Numbered from the stretch's first letter, positions 1-7,180 are shown. The stretch is 8,179 nt of DNA from Planctomycetaceae bacterium (GCA_007695205.1 REEF01000457.1:1-8179); one strand, 5' to 3'. The notes: a model not told the origin generated them from the sequence alone. A program made the numbers and translations.

Positions 1-81
1 TCGCGGGAGACCTTCGGTCGGCGGTTTCGGCGGGGTCGGAGACCCTCGCCGAACGAGGAAGATTGTTTCCCGCGAGTTGCC
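1..81. other. Non-coding or undetermined window edge downstream of the ABC ATPase gene
   Basis: This stretch follows the stop codon of the minus-strand ABC ATPase gene. It contains no ATG or GTG on the minus strand that would start a following permease gene. It is GC-rich and dense in self-complementary segments: an 8-base inverted repeat at 1-8 / 68-75 encloses a 12-bp bulged hairpin (26-53) and a small hairpin at 9-19. The 7-mer GGAGACC occurs twice, at 6-12 and 38-44. One plus-strand frame stays open from base 1 to 420, but it runs antisense through the ATPase gene and looks like a shadow. Whether the segment is purely intergenic or the 3' end of a gene from outside cannot be decided here. 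Confidence 0.5.
26..53 (-). terminator. Strong hairpin after the fabI-lepA-ABC gene group, possible transcript end
   Basis: Bases 26-37 pair with 41-53 to give a 12-bp, mostly G-C stem with a single bulged T (46) and a 3-base loop (38-40). It lies 28 bases past the ATPase stop codon in the direction of transcription. No run of T follows on the minus strand, so it is not a canonical intrinsic terminator. It could instead protect the 3' end of the mRNA, assist factor-dependent termination, or terminate a plus-strand transcript arriving from outside. Confidence 0.3.
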
Positions 82-1110
82 TTACTTCAGGACCAGGCGC
101 TGGTAGACGGACTGCAGATCATCTTCGTCGGCGACCAACCCGGTCAGAACTACTTCGTGGTTGCGAGCTTCGCGAAAGAACGTTTGATTGGTCCAGCCAG
201 ACGGCACCATGACGCGGGCAGCGTTTTCGCCCGCGATGGGAGTGACTTGGACGTCGCGGGCGCTGAGCGAAGCCAGAAAGCCATCGGCACGGCCCGATTG
301 CCAGCGGAGCAGGTAATGGCTGGGCCGCGAGGAACGGAGTCCGTCCAAAGGTCCGCTGTGCAGCAGACGGCCCTGGTCCAAGATCACGGTCCAGCGACAG
401 ATCCGCTCGACGTCGCCTAACAGGTGGCTGGACAGGATCAACGCTTTGTTGGGTCGAGCTGCCAGCACGCGCAACACATTCAGCATGGCGTTACGGCCCT
501 CGGGATCCAGACCCGATGTGGGTTCGTCCAGCAGCAGGAGATCCGGGTCATGCACCATAGCGGCGGCCAGTTTCAGACGCTGCTTCATCCCGACGGAATA
601 CTCTTCCAGATATCGGTAGCGAGCCTCTTCCATACCCAGATAGGACAGCGTCTCGTGCGCGCGGCGCCATGCTTGGCGGCTGGACATGCCGGACAACTGC
701 CCGGCCAGCGCCACGTACTCGATGCCCTTCAAACCGGGCACAAAGGCTTCGCGCTCGGACATGTACCCGACCGTGCCGCGCAACGCAACGCCCTGGGACC
801 CCACATCCCTGCCCAGCACTCGCGCGGAGCCCTGGGTGGGGCGTATCAACCCTAGCAAGATCTGCATCAGCGTCGACTTGCCGGCTCCGTTCTGGCCGAC
901 CAATCCGATGGAATCGATGGGGACCTGGACCGTCAGATCGCTCAGTGCCAGCGTCTGGCCGTAGCGATGGGTCACCTGGTGCAGTTCGAACAGCCATGGA
1001 GATGTTGCGGCAACCGCTTTCAGGCCCGGCATGCGACGGGTCGGGTTCGGCGGTTGGTGCCCCTCGGATGCCGCGATGGGTTTCCGGTTATCGTCGCCGA
1101 CGCGTCCCAT
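82..1110 (-). CDS. ABC transporter ATP-binding protein (ABC-2/CcmA-like type)
   Basis: This is the ATPase subunit of an ABC transporter; it would sit on the cytoplasmic face and power a membrane permease. The 342-residue product has all core nucleotide-binding elements in order: Walker A GQNGAGKST (72-80), an aromatic Q-loop region GYMSER (115-120) with Glu where Gln is usual, a degenerate signature SVGMK (172-176), Walker B LLLLDEP (191-197), D-loop SGLD (199-202) and switch His229. This pattern, with a roughly 100-residue C-terminal extension, is typical of ABC-2 type exporters for drugs, lipids or polysaccharides; the substrate cannot be read. ATG 1110 is preceded by only a weak AAGG, and the first 35-40 residues are polar and unconserved-looking, so an internal ATG at 1032 is a real alternative. 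The gene begins 15 bases after lepA on the same strand. No permease gene is visible. Confidence 0.92.
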   Translation of the reverse strand: MGRVGDDNRKPIAASEGHQPPNPTRRMPGLKAVAATSPWLFELHQVTHRYGQTLALSDLTVQVPIDSIGLVGQNGAGKSTLMQILLGLIRPTQGSARVLGRDVGSQGVALRGTVGYMSEREAFVPGLKGIEYVALAGQLSGMSSRQAWRRAHETLSYLGMEEARYRYLEEYSVGMKQRLKLAAAMVHDPDLLLLDEPTSGLDPEGRNAMLNVLRVLAARPNKALILSSHLLGDVERICRWTVILDQGRLLHSGPLDGLRSSRPSHYLLRWQSGRADGFLASLSARDVQVTPIAGENAARVMVPSGWTNQTFFREARNHEVVLTGLVADEDDLQSVYQRLVLK

Positions 1111-1125
1111 GGTTTTCGAGGCCTT

Positions 1126-2937
1126 TTACTTTTCGGAACCTGTTTGCAGCACTGCCATGAAGGCCTTTTGCGAGATGTCGACCTGCCCGATGGACTTCAT
1201 GCGTTTTTTGCCTTCACGCTGCTTCGCCCACAGTTTACGTTTTCGCGAGATGTCACCGCCATAACACTTGGCGGTGACGTTCTTTCGCATCGCCGGGACC
1301 GTTTCGCGAGCGATCACGCGCGAACCGATCGCAGCCTGGATGGCCACCTCGAACATGTGGCGGTCGATCTCTTCCTTCAATTTTTTCACCACCGCCCGGC
1401 CGCGGCGATCGGCGTCGGCACGGTCGCAGATGACGCTGAGCGCATCGACACGATTGCCGTTGACCAGGATGTCCAATCGCACCAGATCGGCCGGAAAATA
1501 GCCTAGCAGTTCATAATCCATCGTGCCGTAGCCGCGGGTAGCGCTCTTCAATCTGTCGTACAGGTCGTAGATCACTTCCGCCAGCGGCAGGTGGTAGGTC
1601 AACATGGCCCGAATCGTCGAGAGATACTCGGTGCCCTTCAGTTCGCCGCGACGATCCTGGCACAAGCGCATGACCGGGCCGATGAATTCGGTGGGGACAA
1701 TCAAATTGACTCGCATGATCGGTTGCCGAAACTCTTCGATCAGCCCCGGGTCGGGAACCTCTTGCGGCCGACGGATCTCCAGACGCTCTCCGCGTTTGGT
1801 GATCACTTCGTAGGTCACATTCGGCGCGGTCTGAATCAGATCGATGTCGGATTCCTGCTCCAGTCGCTGCTGGACGATCTCCATGTGCAGCAGTCCCAGG
1901 AATCCGCAACGAAATCCGAACCCCAACGCCTCGCTGGTCTCGGCTTCAAACTCGAAGCTGGGATCGTTGATCGAGAGTTTTTCCAACGCATCCCGCAACT
2001 CGGAGAAGTCCTGGCCATCGGAAGGATACAGCCCACAGTAGACCATGCGTTTGGGCCGCTGGTAGCCAGTCAAAGGTGCTGCGGCGTCGGGTCCTGGGAT
2101 GCTGATCGTGTCCCCGATCCGGACCTTGTCCAATGACTTGATGTTGCAGATCACATAACCGACTTGCCCCGCCCGCAATTGGCGGCAGGGGCGCGGCCGA
2201 GGCGAGAACTGGCCTAGTTCCAACACCTCGTGAGTCGAACCGACCTGGAGGAACCGGATGCGCTGGCCCTGATGGATCGCTCCATTCATGACGCGGACAT
2301 AAGTGATTGCCCCACGGTATGAATCGTAATGCGAATCGAAGACCATCGCCTGTAATGTCGAAGCGGAATCGCCCGTCGGCGACGGGATTCGTTGGACCAG
2401 CGCTTGTAACAAATCGGGAACCCCTGCCCCGGTCTTGCCGCTAACCCGCAGGACCTCGTCCCCGCTGATCCCCAGCGAATGCTCGATCTCCTCGATCACC
2501 TCCTCAGGCCGTGCGTGTTTCAGGTCGATCTTGTTGATCGCCGGGACGATGACCAGATCGTTCTCGAGCGCCATGTAGGCGTTGGCCAGCGTTTGAGCCT
2601 CGACGCCCTGAAACGCGTCGACCAGCAACAAAGCGCCCTCGCAACACGCCAACGACCGTGACACTTCGTATTGAAAATCGACATGGCCGGGCGTGTCGAT
2701 CAAATTCAATTCGTACGGTCGATCTGCCGGTTGATAACGCAACGCGACCGCCCGAGCCTTGATGGTGATCCCCCGGGCCCGCTCCAGATCCATGTCGTCC
2801 AGCAATTGATCGCGCATCTCACGCTGGCTGACCGTGCCCGTGCACTCTAGCAATCGGTCTGCTAGCGTGCTCTTGCCATGGTCGATATGAGCGATGATGC
2901 AAAAGTTGCGGATTTGGCCACATTGGATTTCCGTCAC
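1126..2937 (-). CDS. lepA: Elongation factor 4 (LepA), translational GTPase
   Basis: LepA/EF4 is a ribosome-associated GTPase that acts on elongating or stalled ribosomes and influences initiation-complex assembly. The 603-residue length matches the family (about 600). The GTPase boxes are clear: G1 AHIDHGKS (16-23), G2 RGITIK (55-60), G3 DTPGH (81-85), G4 NKID (135-138) and G5 SGK (166-168, where SAK is common). EF-G-like domains follow, then the LepA-specific C-terminal domain with CYGGDISRKRKL and KQREGKKRMKSIG near the end, which separates it from EF-G, TypA and BipA. It starts with GTG at 2937, one base after the fabI stop codon. The only purine-rich stretch upstream, GGGAG, lies about 12 bases away, so translation probably depends partly on ribosomes finishing fabI. 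It ends 15 bases before the ABC ATPase start. Confidence 0.98.
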   Translation of the reverse strand: MTEIQCGQIRNFCIIAHIDHGKSTLADRLLECTGTVSQREMRDQLLDDMDLERARGITIKARAVALRYQPADRPYELNLIDTPGHVDFQYEVSRSLACCEGALLLVDAFQGVEAQTLANAYMALENDLVIVPAINKIDLKHARPEEVIEEIEHSLGISGDEVLRVSGKTGAGVPDLLQALVQRIPSPTGDSASTLQAMVFDSHYDSYRGAITYVRVMNGAIHQGQRIRFLQVGSTHEVLELGQFSPRPRPCRQLRAGQVGYVICNIKSLDKVRIGDTISIPGPDAAAPLTGYQRPKRMVYCGLYPSDGQDFSELRDALEKLSINDPSFEFEAETSEALGFGFRCGFLGLLHMEIVQQRLEQESDIDLIQTAPNVTYEVITKRGERLEIRRPQEVPDPGLIEEFRQPIMRVNLIVPTEFIGPVMRLCQDRRGELKGTEYLSTIRAMLTYHLPLAEVIYDLYDRLKSATRGYGTMDYELLGYFPADLVRLDILVNGNRVDALSVICDRADADRRGRAVVKKLKEEIDRHMFEVAIQAAIGSRVIARETVPAMRKNVTAKCYGGDISRKRKLWAKQREGKKRMKSIGQVDISQKAFMAVLQTGSEK

Positions 2938-2938
2938 G

Positions 2939-3784
2939 TCAGATCAATGCTCCCGATTCCGCCGGGGGATCTCGCAACGCGTCCAGTAAGCGGCCAGGCG
3001 AACCCATGATGTTGTAACCGCCATCGACGTGCAACGTCTCGCCGGTGATCCCATCCGACATCTCCGACAACAGAAAAGCACCGGTGCGTCCAACCTCTTT
3101 GTGGGTAATGTTTCTGCCCATCGGAGACATAAATCGATATAACTGCAGCATTTCGTTCACCCCGGCTGCCGAACCGGCCAAGGTCTTCAGCGGCCCGGCA
3201 CTCAGCGCGTTGACCCGGATGCCCCGCTGGCCCAAATCGTAAGCCAGGTATCGCACCGAGGCTTCGAGGGCCGATTTGCAAATCCCCATCACGTTATAGC
3301 CCGGCACGCATTTCTCGCCGCCAAAGTAACTCATCGCCGCAATCGCTGCTCGACGATTCATGATGCCCTTCGCAGCATTGGTGACCGCGATCAGGCTGTA
3401 CACACTGATATCCATCGCCAATTGAAAGCCGGATCGACTGGTTTCCACCGTCGGACGGTTCAAATCGTTTCGATCGGCAAAGGCGATCGAATGCAGGAGA
3501 AAATCGATCGAGCCGAACGTATCTGCCGCCAGATGCATGACATGGGCGATCTGATCGTCATCCTGGACGTTCAGCGGAACCAGGAATTTCGCCTGAGCAT
3601 AGCCCTCCAGGCATTGAGCCACCCTTCGACGGTTCTTCTCCCGTTGATCGTCGGGACGATCCGGCAGGTGGGTAAACCCACATTCGCCACCTTGGTCCAT
3701 AATCGTCTTGGCGATCGCCCAGGCGATCGAACGATCATTAGCCACCCCTAGTATTAGTCCTTTTTTCCCTTCAAACAGGGCCAT
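2939..3784 (-). CDS. fabI: Enoyl-[acyl-carrier-protein] reductase [NADH] FabI
   Basis: FabI reduces trans-2-enoyl-ACP to acyl-ACP, the last step of each type II fatty acid synthesis cycle, in the cytoplasm. The 281-residue protein is a short-chain dehydrogenase/reductase of the FabI type: N-terminal nucleotide loop GVANDRSIAW (13-22), HSIAFA (98-103), the catalytic pair Tyr153 and Tyr163 with Lys170 in SYFGGEKCVPGYNVMGICK, and AGPLKTLAGS (196-205). The Y-x6-K spacing between Tyr163 and Lys170 is the FabI hallmark that distinguishes it from FabG. It is about 20 residues longer than E. coli FabI, mostly at the C-terminus. The frame is open up to 3973, but ATG 3784 is chosen because an AGGAG ribosome binding site lies 6 bases upstream and homology to FabI begins immediately (MALFEGKKGLILGV). 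It is the first gene of a group with lepA and the ABC ATPase. Confidence 0.96.
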   Translation of the reverse strand: MALFEGKKGLILGVANDRSIAWAIAKTIMDQGGECGFTHLPDRPDDQREKNRRRVAQCLEGYAQAKFLVPLNVQDDDQIAHVMHLAADTFGSIDFLLHSIAFADRNDLNRPTVETSRSGFQLAMDISVYSLIAVTNAAKGIMNRRAAIAAMSYFGGEKCVPGYNVMGICKSALEASVRYLAYDLGQRGIRVNALSAGPLKTLAGSAAGVNEMLQLYRFMSPMGRNITHKEVGRTGAFLLSEMSDGITGETLHVDGGYNIMGSPGRLLDALRDPPAESGALI

Positions 3785-3790
3785 CCGGTT

Positions 3791-3796
3791 CTCCTC
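3791..3796 (-). promoter_or_regulatory. Ribosome binding site that fixes the fabI start
   Basis: On the minus strand this reads GAGGAG, six bases before ATG 3784. It supports that start over the much longer open frame reaching 3973, whose extra N-terminus (63 residues) resembles no part of FabI. Confidence 0.8.
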
Positions 3797-3920
3797 GACG
3801 CGCAAACTTTTAATCTTCCCAAGTGAATTGCGCGTATTAAGATAATCCTTCCAGGCAAAAAATGCCATTGCGGTTGGGGCAACATCGACCGAGATTTTGC
3901 GGTTTCTCGTTACCCCCTGT
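3797..3920. promoter_or_regulatory. Divergent intergenic region upstream of fabI
   Basis: This AT-richer stretch separates the diverging fabI and nfeD genes and must hold the fabI promoter. No convincing minus-strand -35/-10 pair stands out. The best candidate is a TAATAC -10-like hexamer around 3836-3841, preceded 17 bases upstream only by a T-rich segment. A short inverted repeat, GGCA-N5-TGCC, lies at 3854-3866. It overlaps the T-run and could be incidental. Confidence 0.35.
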
Positions 3921-3949
3921 TTGCCAGATAGGCTAAGTTCCCCTAAAAT
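3921..3949 (+). promoter_or_regulatory. Sigma70-type promoter for nfeD
   Basis: A -35 element TTGCCA (3921-3926, five of six consensus bases) and a -10 element TAAAAT (3944-3949, five of six) are separated by exactly 17 bases, the optimal spacing. Transcription would start near 3956 and give an nfeD leader of about 47 bases. This places the GTG at 3952 upstream of the transcript start, so it cannot serve as start codon for this transcript. Confidence 0.6.
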
Positions 3950-4002
3950 CCGTGGGGGTGGTCCGGTTGCCATCCGTCAAAAACATGCTTGTCAGGTCGA
4001 TT

Positions 4003-5547
4003 ATGACGCAAGCCAAAACATATTATGCTCATATACCTCGATGGTGGGTCGCCCTGTTGTTGGGGCTGGCCGCGACATCCTTCTCTGCCGTCCTCTGGGC
4101 TGACGAGGAGCATGCGGAGCCCGAACCGGAACGATTCCAAAAGGGGGTGGTCATTCGGTTCGAGGGGATGATCACGCCGATCATCGAGCAGTTCTTTTAC
4201 CGCCAACTTGCCGCGGCCGAAAAATCGGGCGCGGATCTGGTGATTTTAGAAATCGATAGCCCGGGAGGGTTGGTCGATCCCAGCTTTCAGATCGCCCAAA
4301 CCCTGCGTTACGTCGACTGGGCGGAAACCGTCGCCTTTGTTCCTCGCAAGGCGCTCAGCGGTGCCGCAGTGGTCGCTTTAGGCTGCGATCAGATCTACAT
4401 GCATCCCGATGCGCTGCTGGGAAATGTAGGGGTGATGACGATCGGTCGTGACTCGCTGTTTCGATACGCCGAAGAAAAAATCCGCACGGATGTGGCCATT
4501 CAACTGCGCGACTTGGCCCAGGCTCGTGACCGACCTCCGGCATTGGCCGAAGCCATGGTCAACATGGATCTGGTGGTTTACCAGGTGACTAACCGGCAGA
4601 CCGGTGAACAAACCTTTATGTCCGACGACGAGATCGAAGCATCTCAGGACCCCCAGGTTTGGGAAAAAGGGCGGCCGGTTTTGGAGAGTCGGGAAAAGAA
4701 TTTTTTGGAAGTCAACGGTCGGCGAGCCCTCGAATTGGGTTTAGCCGAGGGAAACGCACCCGACCGCGCTGAATTGATCAGCCTGCTGGGTCTGGTCGAA
4801 CCGCCAGTAGTATTGGAACCGACCGCTGTGGACACAGCGGTTTTTATCCTGAATCTACCCCTGGTCACCGGATTGCTGTTTGTGATCGGTTTGGTGGCAT
4901 TGTACATCGAATTCGCCGCGCCGGGGATCAGCATCGGTGGCTTGATCGCCGTGTTGTGTTTCGCTTTATTCTTCTGGAGCCGTTTTCTGGGTGGTACGGC
5001 GGAAATCCTGGAAGTCGTGCTGGTCTTGGCGGGCGTCCTGTTTCTGGCCGTCGAGGTCTTCGTTTTCCCTGGTTTTGGCGTATCAGGGCTGACGGGCCTG
5101 CTGCTGATCAGCGCCGGCTTGGTGATGGCCAGCCAAGATTTCATCGTCCCCCAAACGCCTCGGCAGTTGGAGTCGATGGTCGTGTCGATGTTGGTGCTGG
5201 CATCGTCAGGGCTGGTGTTTCTGATGGCCGCGTCTGTGTTGACTCGTTATTTCGGCACGATTCCGTTCTTCAATCGGCTGATTCTAAAACCGATGCCCGA
5301 TGATCGATCGTCGCCGGACGCGAACCGCGATGGCGATAACCGGGGTGCGGAAACCGGTGGTCGAAAGTTTCGTATCGGCGACAAGGGCATGACGGTCACG
5401 GCGTTACGTCCGGCCGGCAAAGCCAGCTTTGACGACGAGACGCTGGATGTGTTGGCCGACGGCAGTTTTGTCCCCGCTGGAAGTTCGGTTCGCATCGACG
5501 AAATCCAAGGCTCGAGGATCTTGGTCAGCCAGATCGAAGAAGCGTGA
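4003..5547 (+). CDS. NfeD-family membrane protein with ClpP/S49-like serine protease domain
   Basis: Long-form NfeD proteins are membrane-anchored serine proteases, often encoded beside stomatin/SPFH partners and linked to membrane quality control. The 514-residue product starts with a signal peptide (hydrophobic core about 16-32, likely cleavage after Ala33, LWA|DEE). The protease domain (about 47-255) has the crotonase/ClpP-type IDSPGG motif (84-89) and KALSGAAVVALGCD, where Ser119 is the probable nucleophile. Lys159 lies about 40 residues later, close to the Ser-Lys spacing of the archaeal homologue PH1510. Several hydrophobic membrane segments follow between about 278 and 415, then a C-terminal OB-fold NfeD domain (456-514) with GDKGMTVTALRPAGKASF. 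ATG 4003 is chosen because CAGG lies six bases upstream and a good signal peptide follows; ATG 3985 is possible and GTG 3952 unlikely. No stomatin gene is adjacent in this window. Confidence 0.93.
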   Translation: MTQAKTYYAHIPRWWVALLLGLAATSFSAVLWADEEHAEPEPERFQKGVVIRFEGMITPIIEQFFYRQLAAAEKSGADLVILEIDSPGGLVDPSFQIAQTLRYVDWAETVAFVPRKALSGAAVVALGCDQIYMHPDALLGNVGVMTIGRDSLFRYAEEKIRTDVAIQLRDLAQARDRPPALAEAMVNMDLVVYQVTNRQTGEQTFMSDDEIEASQDPQVWEKGRPVLESREKNFLEVNGRRALELGLAEGNAPDRAELISLLGLVEPPVVLEPTAVDTAVFILNLPLVTGLLFVIGLVALYIEFAAPGISIGGLIAVLCFALFFWSRFLGGTAEILEVVLVLAGVLFLAVEVFVFPGFGVSGLTGLLLISAGLVMASQDFIVPQTPRQLESMVVSMLVLASSGLVFLMAASVLTRYFGTIPFFNRLILKPMPDDRSSPDANRDGDNRGAETGGRKFRIGDKGMTVTALRPAGKASFDDETLDVLADGSFVPAGSSVRIDEIQGSRILVSQIEEA

Positions 5548-5651
5548 GCTTGTCCAAGCCCAGAAGACCCTTCCACAGTGCCCCCATAGTTGACGGGCAT
5601 CGCTTGCATCGTTTAGCTTAAACTGGGCAACGTGTCGATGCTTGCCCCTTC

Positions 5652-5685
5652 ACCGCATCTTTTCCTGGTACCAATCGGATGCGGT
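5652..5685 (+). repeat. Inverted repeat enclosing a second palindrome, upstream of the flavoprotein gene
   Basis: ACCGCATC (5652-5659) and GATGCGGT (5678-5685) are perfect 8-base inverted arms. Between them, TGGTACCA (5666-5673) is itself an 8-base palindrome close to the centre. The element ends 28 bases before the ATG. It could be a protein-binding operator or an mRNA hairpin in the 5' leader; the sequence alone does not decide. Confidence 0.5.
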
Positions 5686-5700
5686 CCACCCGCAAAAATA

Positions 5701-5706
5701 GGGAGG
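5701..5706 (+). promoter_or_regulatory. Strong ribosome binding site of the flavoprotein gene
   Basis: GGGAGG lies seven bases before ATG 5714. It is the strongest Shine-Dalgarno sequence in the window and secures the start codon of the following gene. Confidence 0.85.
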
Positions 5707-5713
5707 TGTAACG

Positions 5714-7180
5714 ATGATTCAATTCGATGTCGATCTGGCCGTCATCGGTTCTGGGTTCGGCGGAAGCCTGATGGCGATGATCGGGCAACGGTTGGGATTG
5801 AGGACCGTTTTGATCGATCGAGCCAGCCATCCGCGTTTCACGATCGGCGAATCCTCGACACCGATCGCCAACATGGTGCTGCGAGATCTGGTCCAACGGT
5901 ACAAACTGACGGGGATCGAACCGTTGTGCGAGTACGCCAGCGCCGAACAGGCTCATCCGGACGTGACGTTGGGGATCAAACGTGGATTCACCTATTTCTG
6001 GCACCGTACGGGCGAGCCCTTCCAGCCCCAGGCGGACCGTTCCAACGAATGGCTGGTTCCGGGAAATCCCGACGATCTGACGGCCGATGCCCATTGGTTG
6101 CGCAGCGATGTCGATCGGTTCTTGTTCAAGCAGGTTCGCGCCAACAGCATCGCGACGATGGAGAATACGGACGTAACGGACATTACCCGGGATGACGATC
6201 GCTGGTGCGTCGGTGGCTATCACAGTGAAGAACCGGTCCGCATTTTCGCCCAATTCGTGCTGGACGCCAGCGGCGGGACCGGGGTGATGCTCAAGGCCCT
6301 GGAGATCCCGATCAGCGTCGATTGCATGAAGACGAAGACGCGGACCCTTTACGGACACTTCACCGGTGTCGGCAACTGGTTGGACGCGTATCAGGAGGCT
6401 GGCGGTGACGTCGAGGGGCATCCGTATCGATGCGACGAAGCGGCCGTGCATCACATCATCGAAGGCGGCTGGATGTGGCAATTGCAGTTCCGCAACGGGG
6501 TGACCAGCGCGGGCCTAGTGCTGGATCAGGACCGTCACCCCTACCACCCGGACCGGTATCCCGACGAAGAATGGCATTTGATTGTCGAGCGTTATCCCAC
6601 GTTGGCCAAGCAGTTCGCGGGATCTCGAATGCACGAGGCGACATTCCATCTTATCGGCACCGACCGATTGCAGCGGATCGCCGAACGATCCGCTGGAGCG
6701 GGTTGGGCCGGACTGCCCAATGTCGGCGGTTTCGTCGACCCGCTGCACGGCACGGGGATCGCCCAGATCCTGTGCGGCATCGAACGTCTGGCGGCTATCT
6801 TGGAACGTAGTTGGGGGCGGGATGACATGGAGGCTCAGTTGGATGCGTACAGTCGAACCGTACGGACGGAAATCGAGTTGATCGATTCACTGCTCCATGC
6901 CTGCTATCTGGCCATGGACGATTTCTCGCGGTTCAAGAGCACGTCTCGGCTGTACTTCGTCGCTTCGTCGATGTACGAGCGCCGGTTCCGCGCGGGGCGC
7001 ATCCAACCGGAACACGCGTTCCTGTGCGCCGACGACGAACTGTTGCGAAGTGCCGTGTCGCAGGTCGTCGATCGTTTGACCGAGGACGCTCAGTTGCCAG
7101 CGGAACAACGTGCCGATGCAGCCGCATTCGATCAGTGGATCGACGAGTTGGTCGAACCACTGGAAAAAAACAGCGACTGA
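5714..7180 (+). CDS. FAD-dependent oxidoreductase, tryptophan-halogenase-like family
   Basis: This is a 488-residue flavoprotein, probably cytoplasmic with no signal peptide. The N-terminal FAD-binding Rossmann motif is VIGSGFGGSL (10-19; Gly12, Gly14, Gly17), with the acidic ribose-binding Asp35 at the end of the second strand. GESSTP (45-50), GIKRGFTYFWH (87-97), AHWLRSDVD (126-134), DASGGTG (184-190) and VDPLHGTGIA (341-350) match the layout of the flavin-dependent halogenase / geranylgeranyl-reductase-like superfamily. WMWQL (253-257) corresponds in place to the halogenase WxWxIP signature but ends in Leu-Gln. Lys89 falls in the region where halogenases carry their catalytic lysine; that assignment is an inference. 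The C-terminal 110 residues are helical-looking and more variable. True halogenation is unproven; epoxidation, hydroxylation or reduction are alternatives. It is followed after 28 bases by a secreted-protein gene on the same strand. Confidence 0.85.
   Translation: MIQFDVDLAVIGSGFGGSLMAMIGQRLGLRTVLIDRASHPRFTIGESSTPIANMVLRDLVQRYKLTGIEPLCEYASAEQAHPDVTLGIKRGFTYFWHRTGEPFQPQADRSNEWLVPGNPDDLTADAHWLRSDVDRFLFKQVRANSIATMENTDVTDITRDDDRWCVGGYHSEEPVRIFAQFVLDASGGTGVMLKALEIPISVDCMKTKTRTLYGHFTGVGNWLDAYQEAGGDVEGHPYRCDEAAVHHIIEGGWMWQLQFRNGVTSAGLVLDQDRHPYHPDRYPDEEWHLIVERYPTLAKQFAGSRMHEATFHLIGTDRLQRIAERSAGAGWAGLPNVGGFVDPLHGTGIAQILCGIERLAAILERSWGRDDMEAQLDAYSRTVRTEIELIDSLLHACYLAMDDFSRFKSTSRLYFVASSMYERRFRAGRIQPEHAFLCADDELLRSAVSQVVDRLTEDAQLPAEQRADAAAFDQWIDELVEPLEKNSD

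Larger units (their letters stand above)
5548..5713 (+). promoter_or_regulatory. Intergenic leader of the flavoprotein gene with nested inverted repeats
   Basis: This 166-base gap holds several symmetric elements. GTTTA-GCT-TAAAC (5611-5623) is a perfect 13-base palindrome. GGGCAA/TTGCCC (5625-5630 / 5642-5647) can form a stem with an 11-base loop. The longest repeat is annotated separately at 5652-5685. A TTGACG hexamer (5590-5595) is a good -35 match, but the best-spaced -10 candidate (TAGCTT at 5614, 18-base spacer) is poor and sits inside the palindrome. If this is the promoter, the palindrome is placed as an operator would be. There is no clear terminator for nfeD. Confidence 0.4.

Noticed and set aside
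1591..2136. 181-codon plus-strand open frame inside lepA.
   Set aside because: It is antisense to highly conserved lepA codons; such shadows are expected in GC-rich genes and the translation matches no family I recognise.
3470..3490. Ala101 in HSIAFA (E. coli FabI has Gly93 there, a triclosan-related position) as a sign of resistance.
   Set aside because: HSIAFA is common in other bacterial FabI proteins that are triclosan-sensitive as far as I recall, so no resistance can be inferred.
3422..3751. 109-codon plus-strand open frame within fabI.
   Set aside because: It is antisense to the conserved FabI catalytic and cofactor regions and has no ribosome binding site or recognisable domain.
3785..3973. 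Extended N-terminus of fabI from the open frame reaching 3973.
   Set aside because: The added 63 residues do not resemble FabI, a good ribosome binding site sits just before ATG 3784, and the extension would overlap the nfeD promoter.
5618..6481. 287-codon minus-strand open frame covering the start of the flavoprotein gene.
   Set aside because: The plus strand has clear FAD-binding motifs and a strong ribosome binding site; the minus translation shows no domain and would span the palindromic leader.
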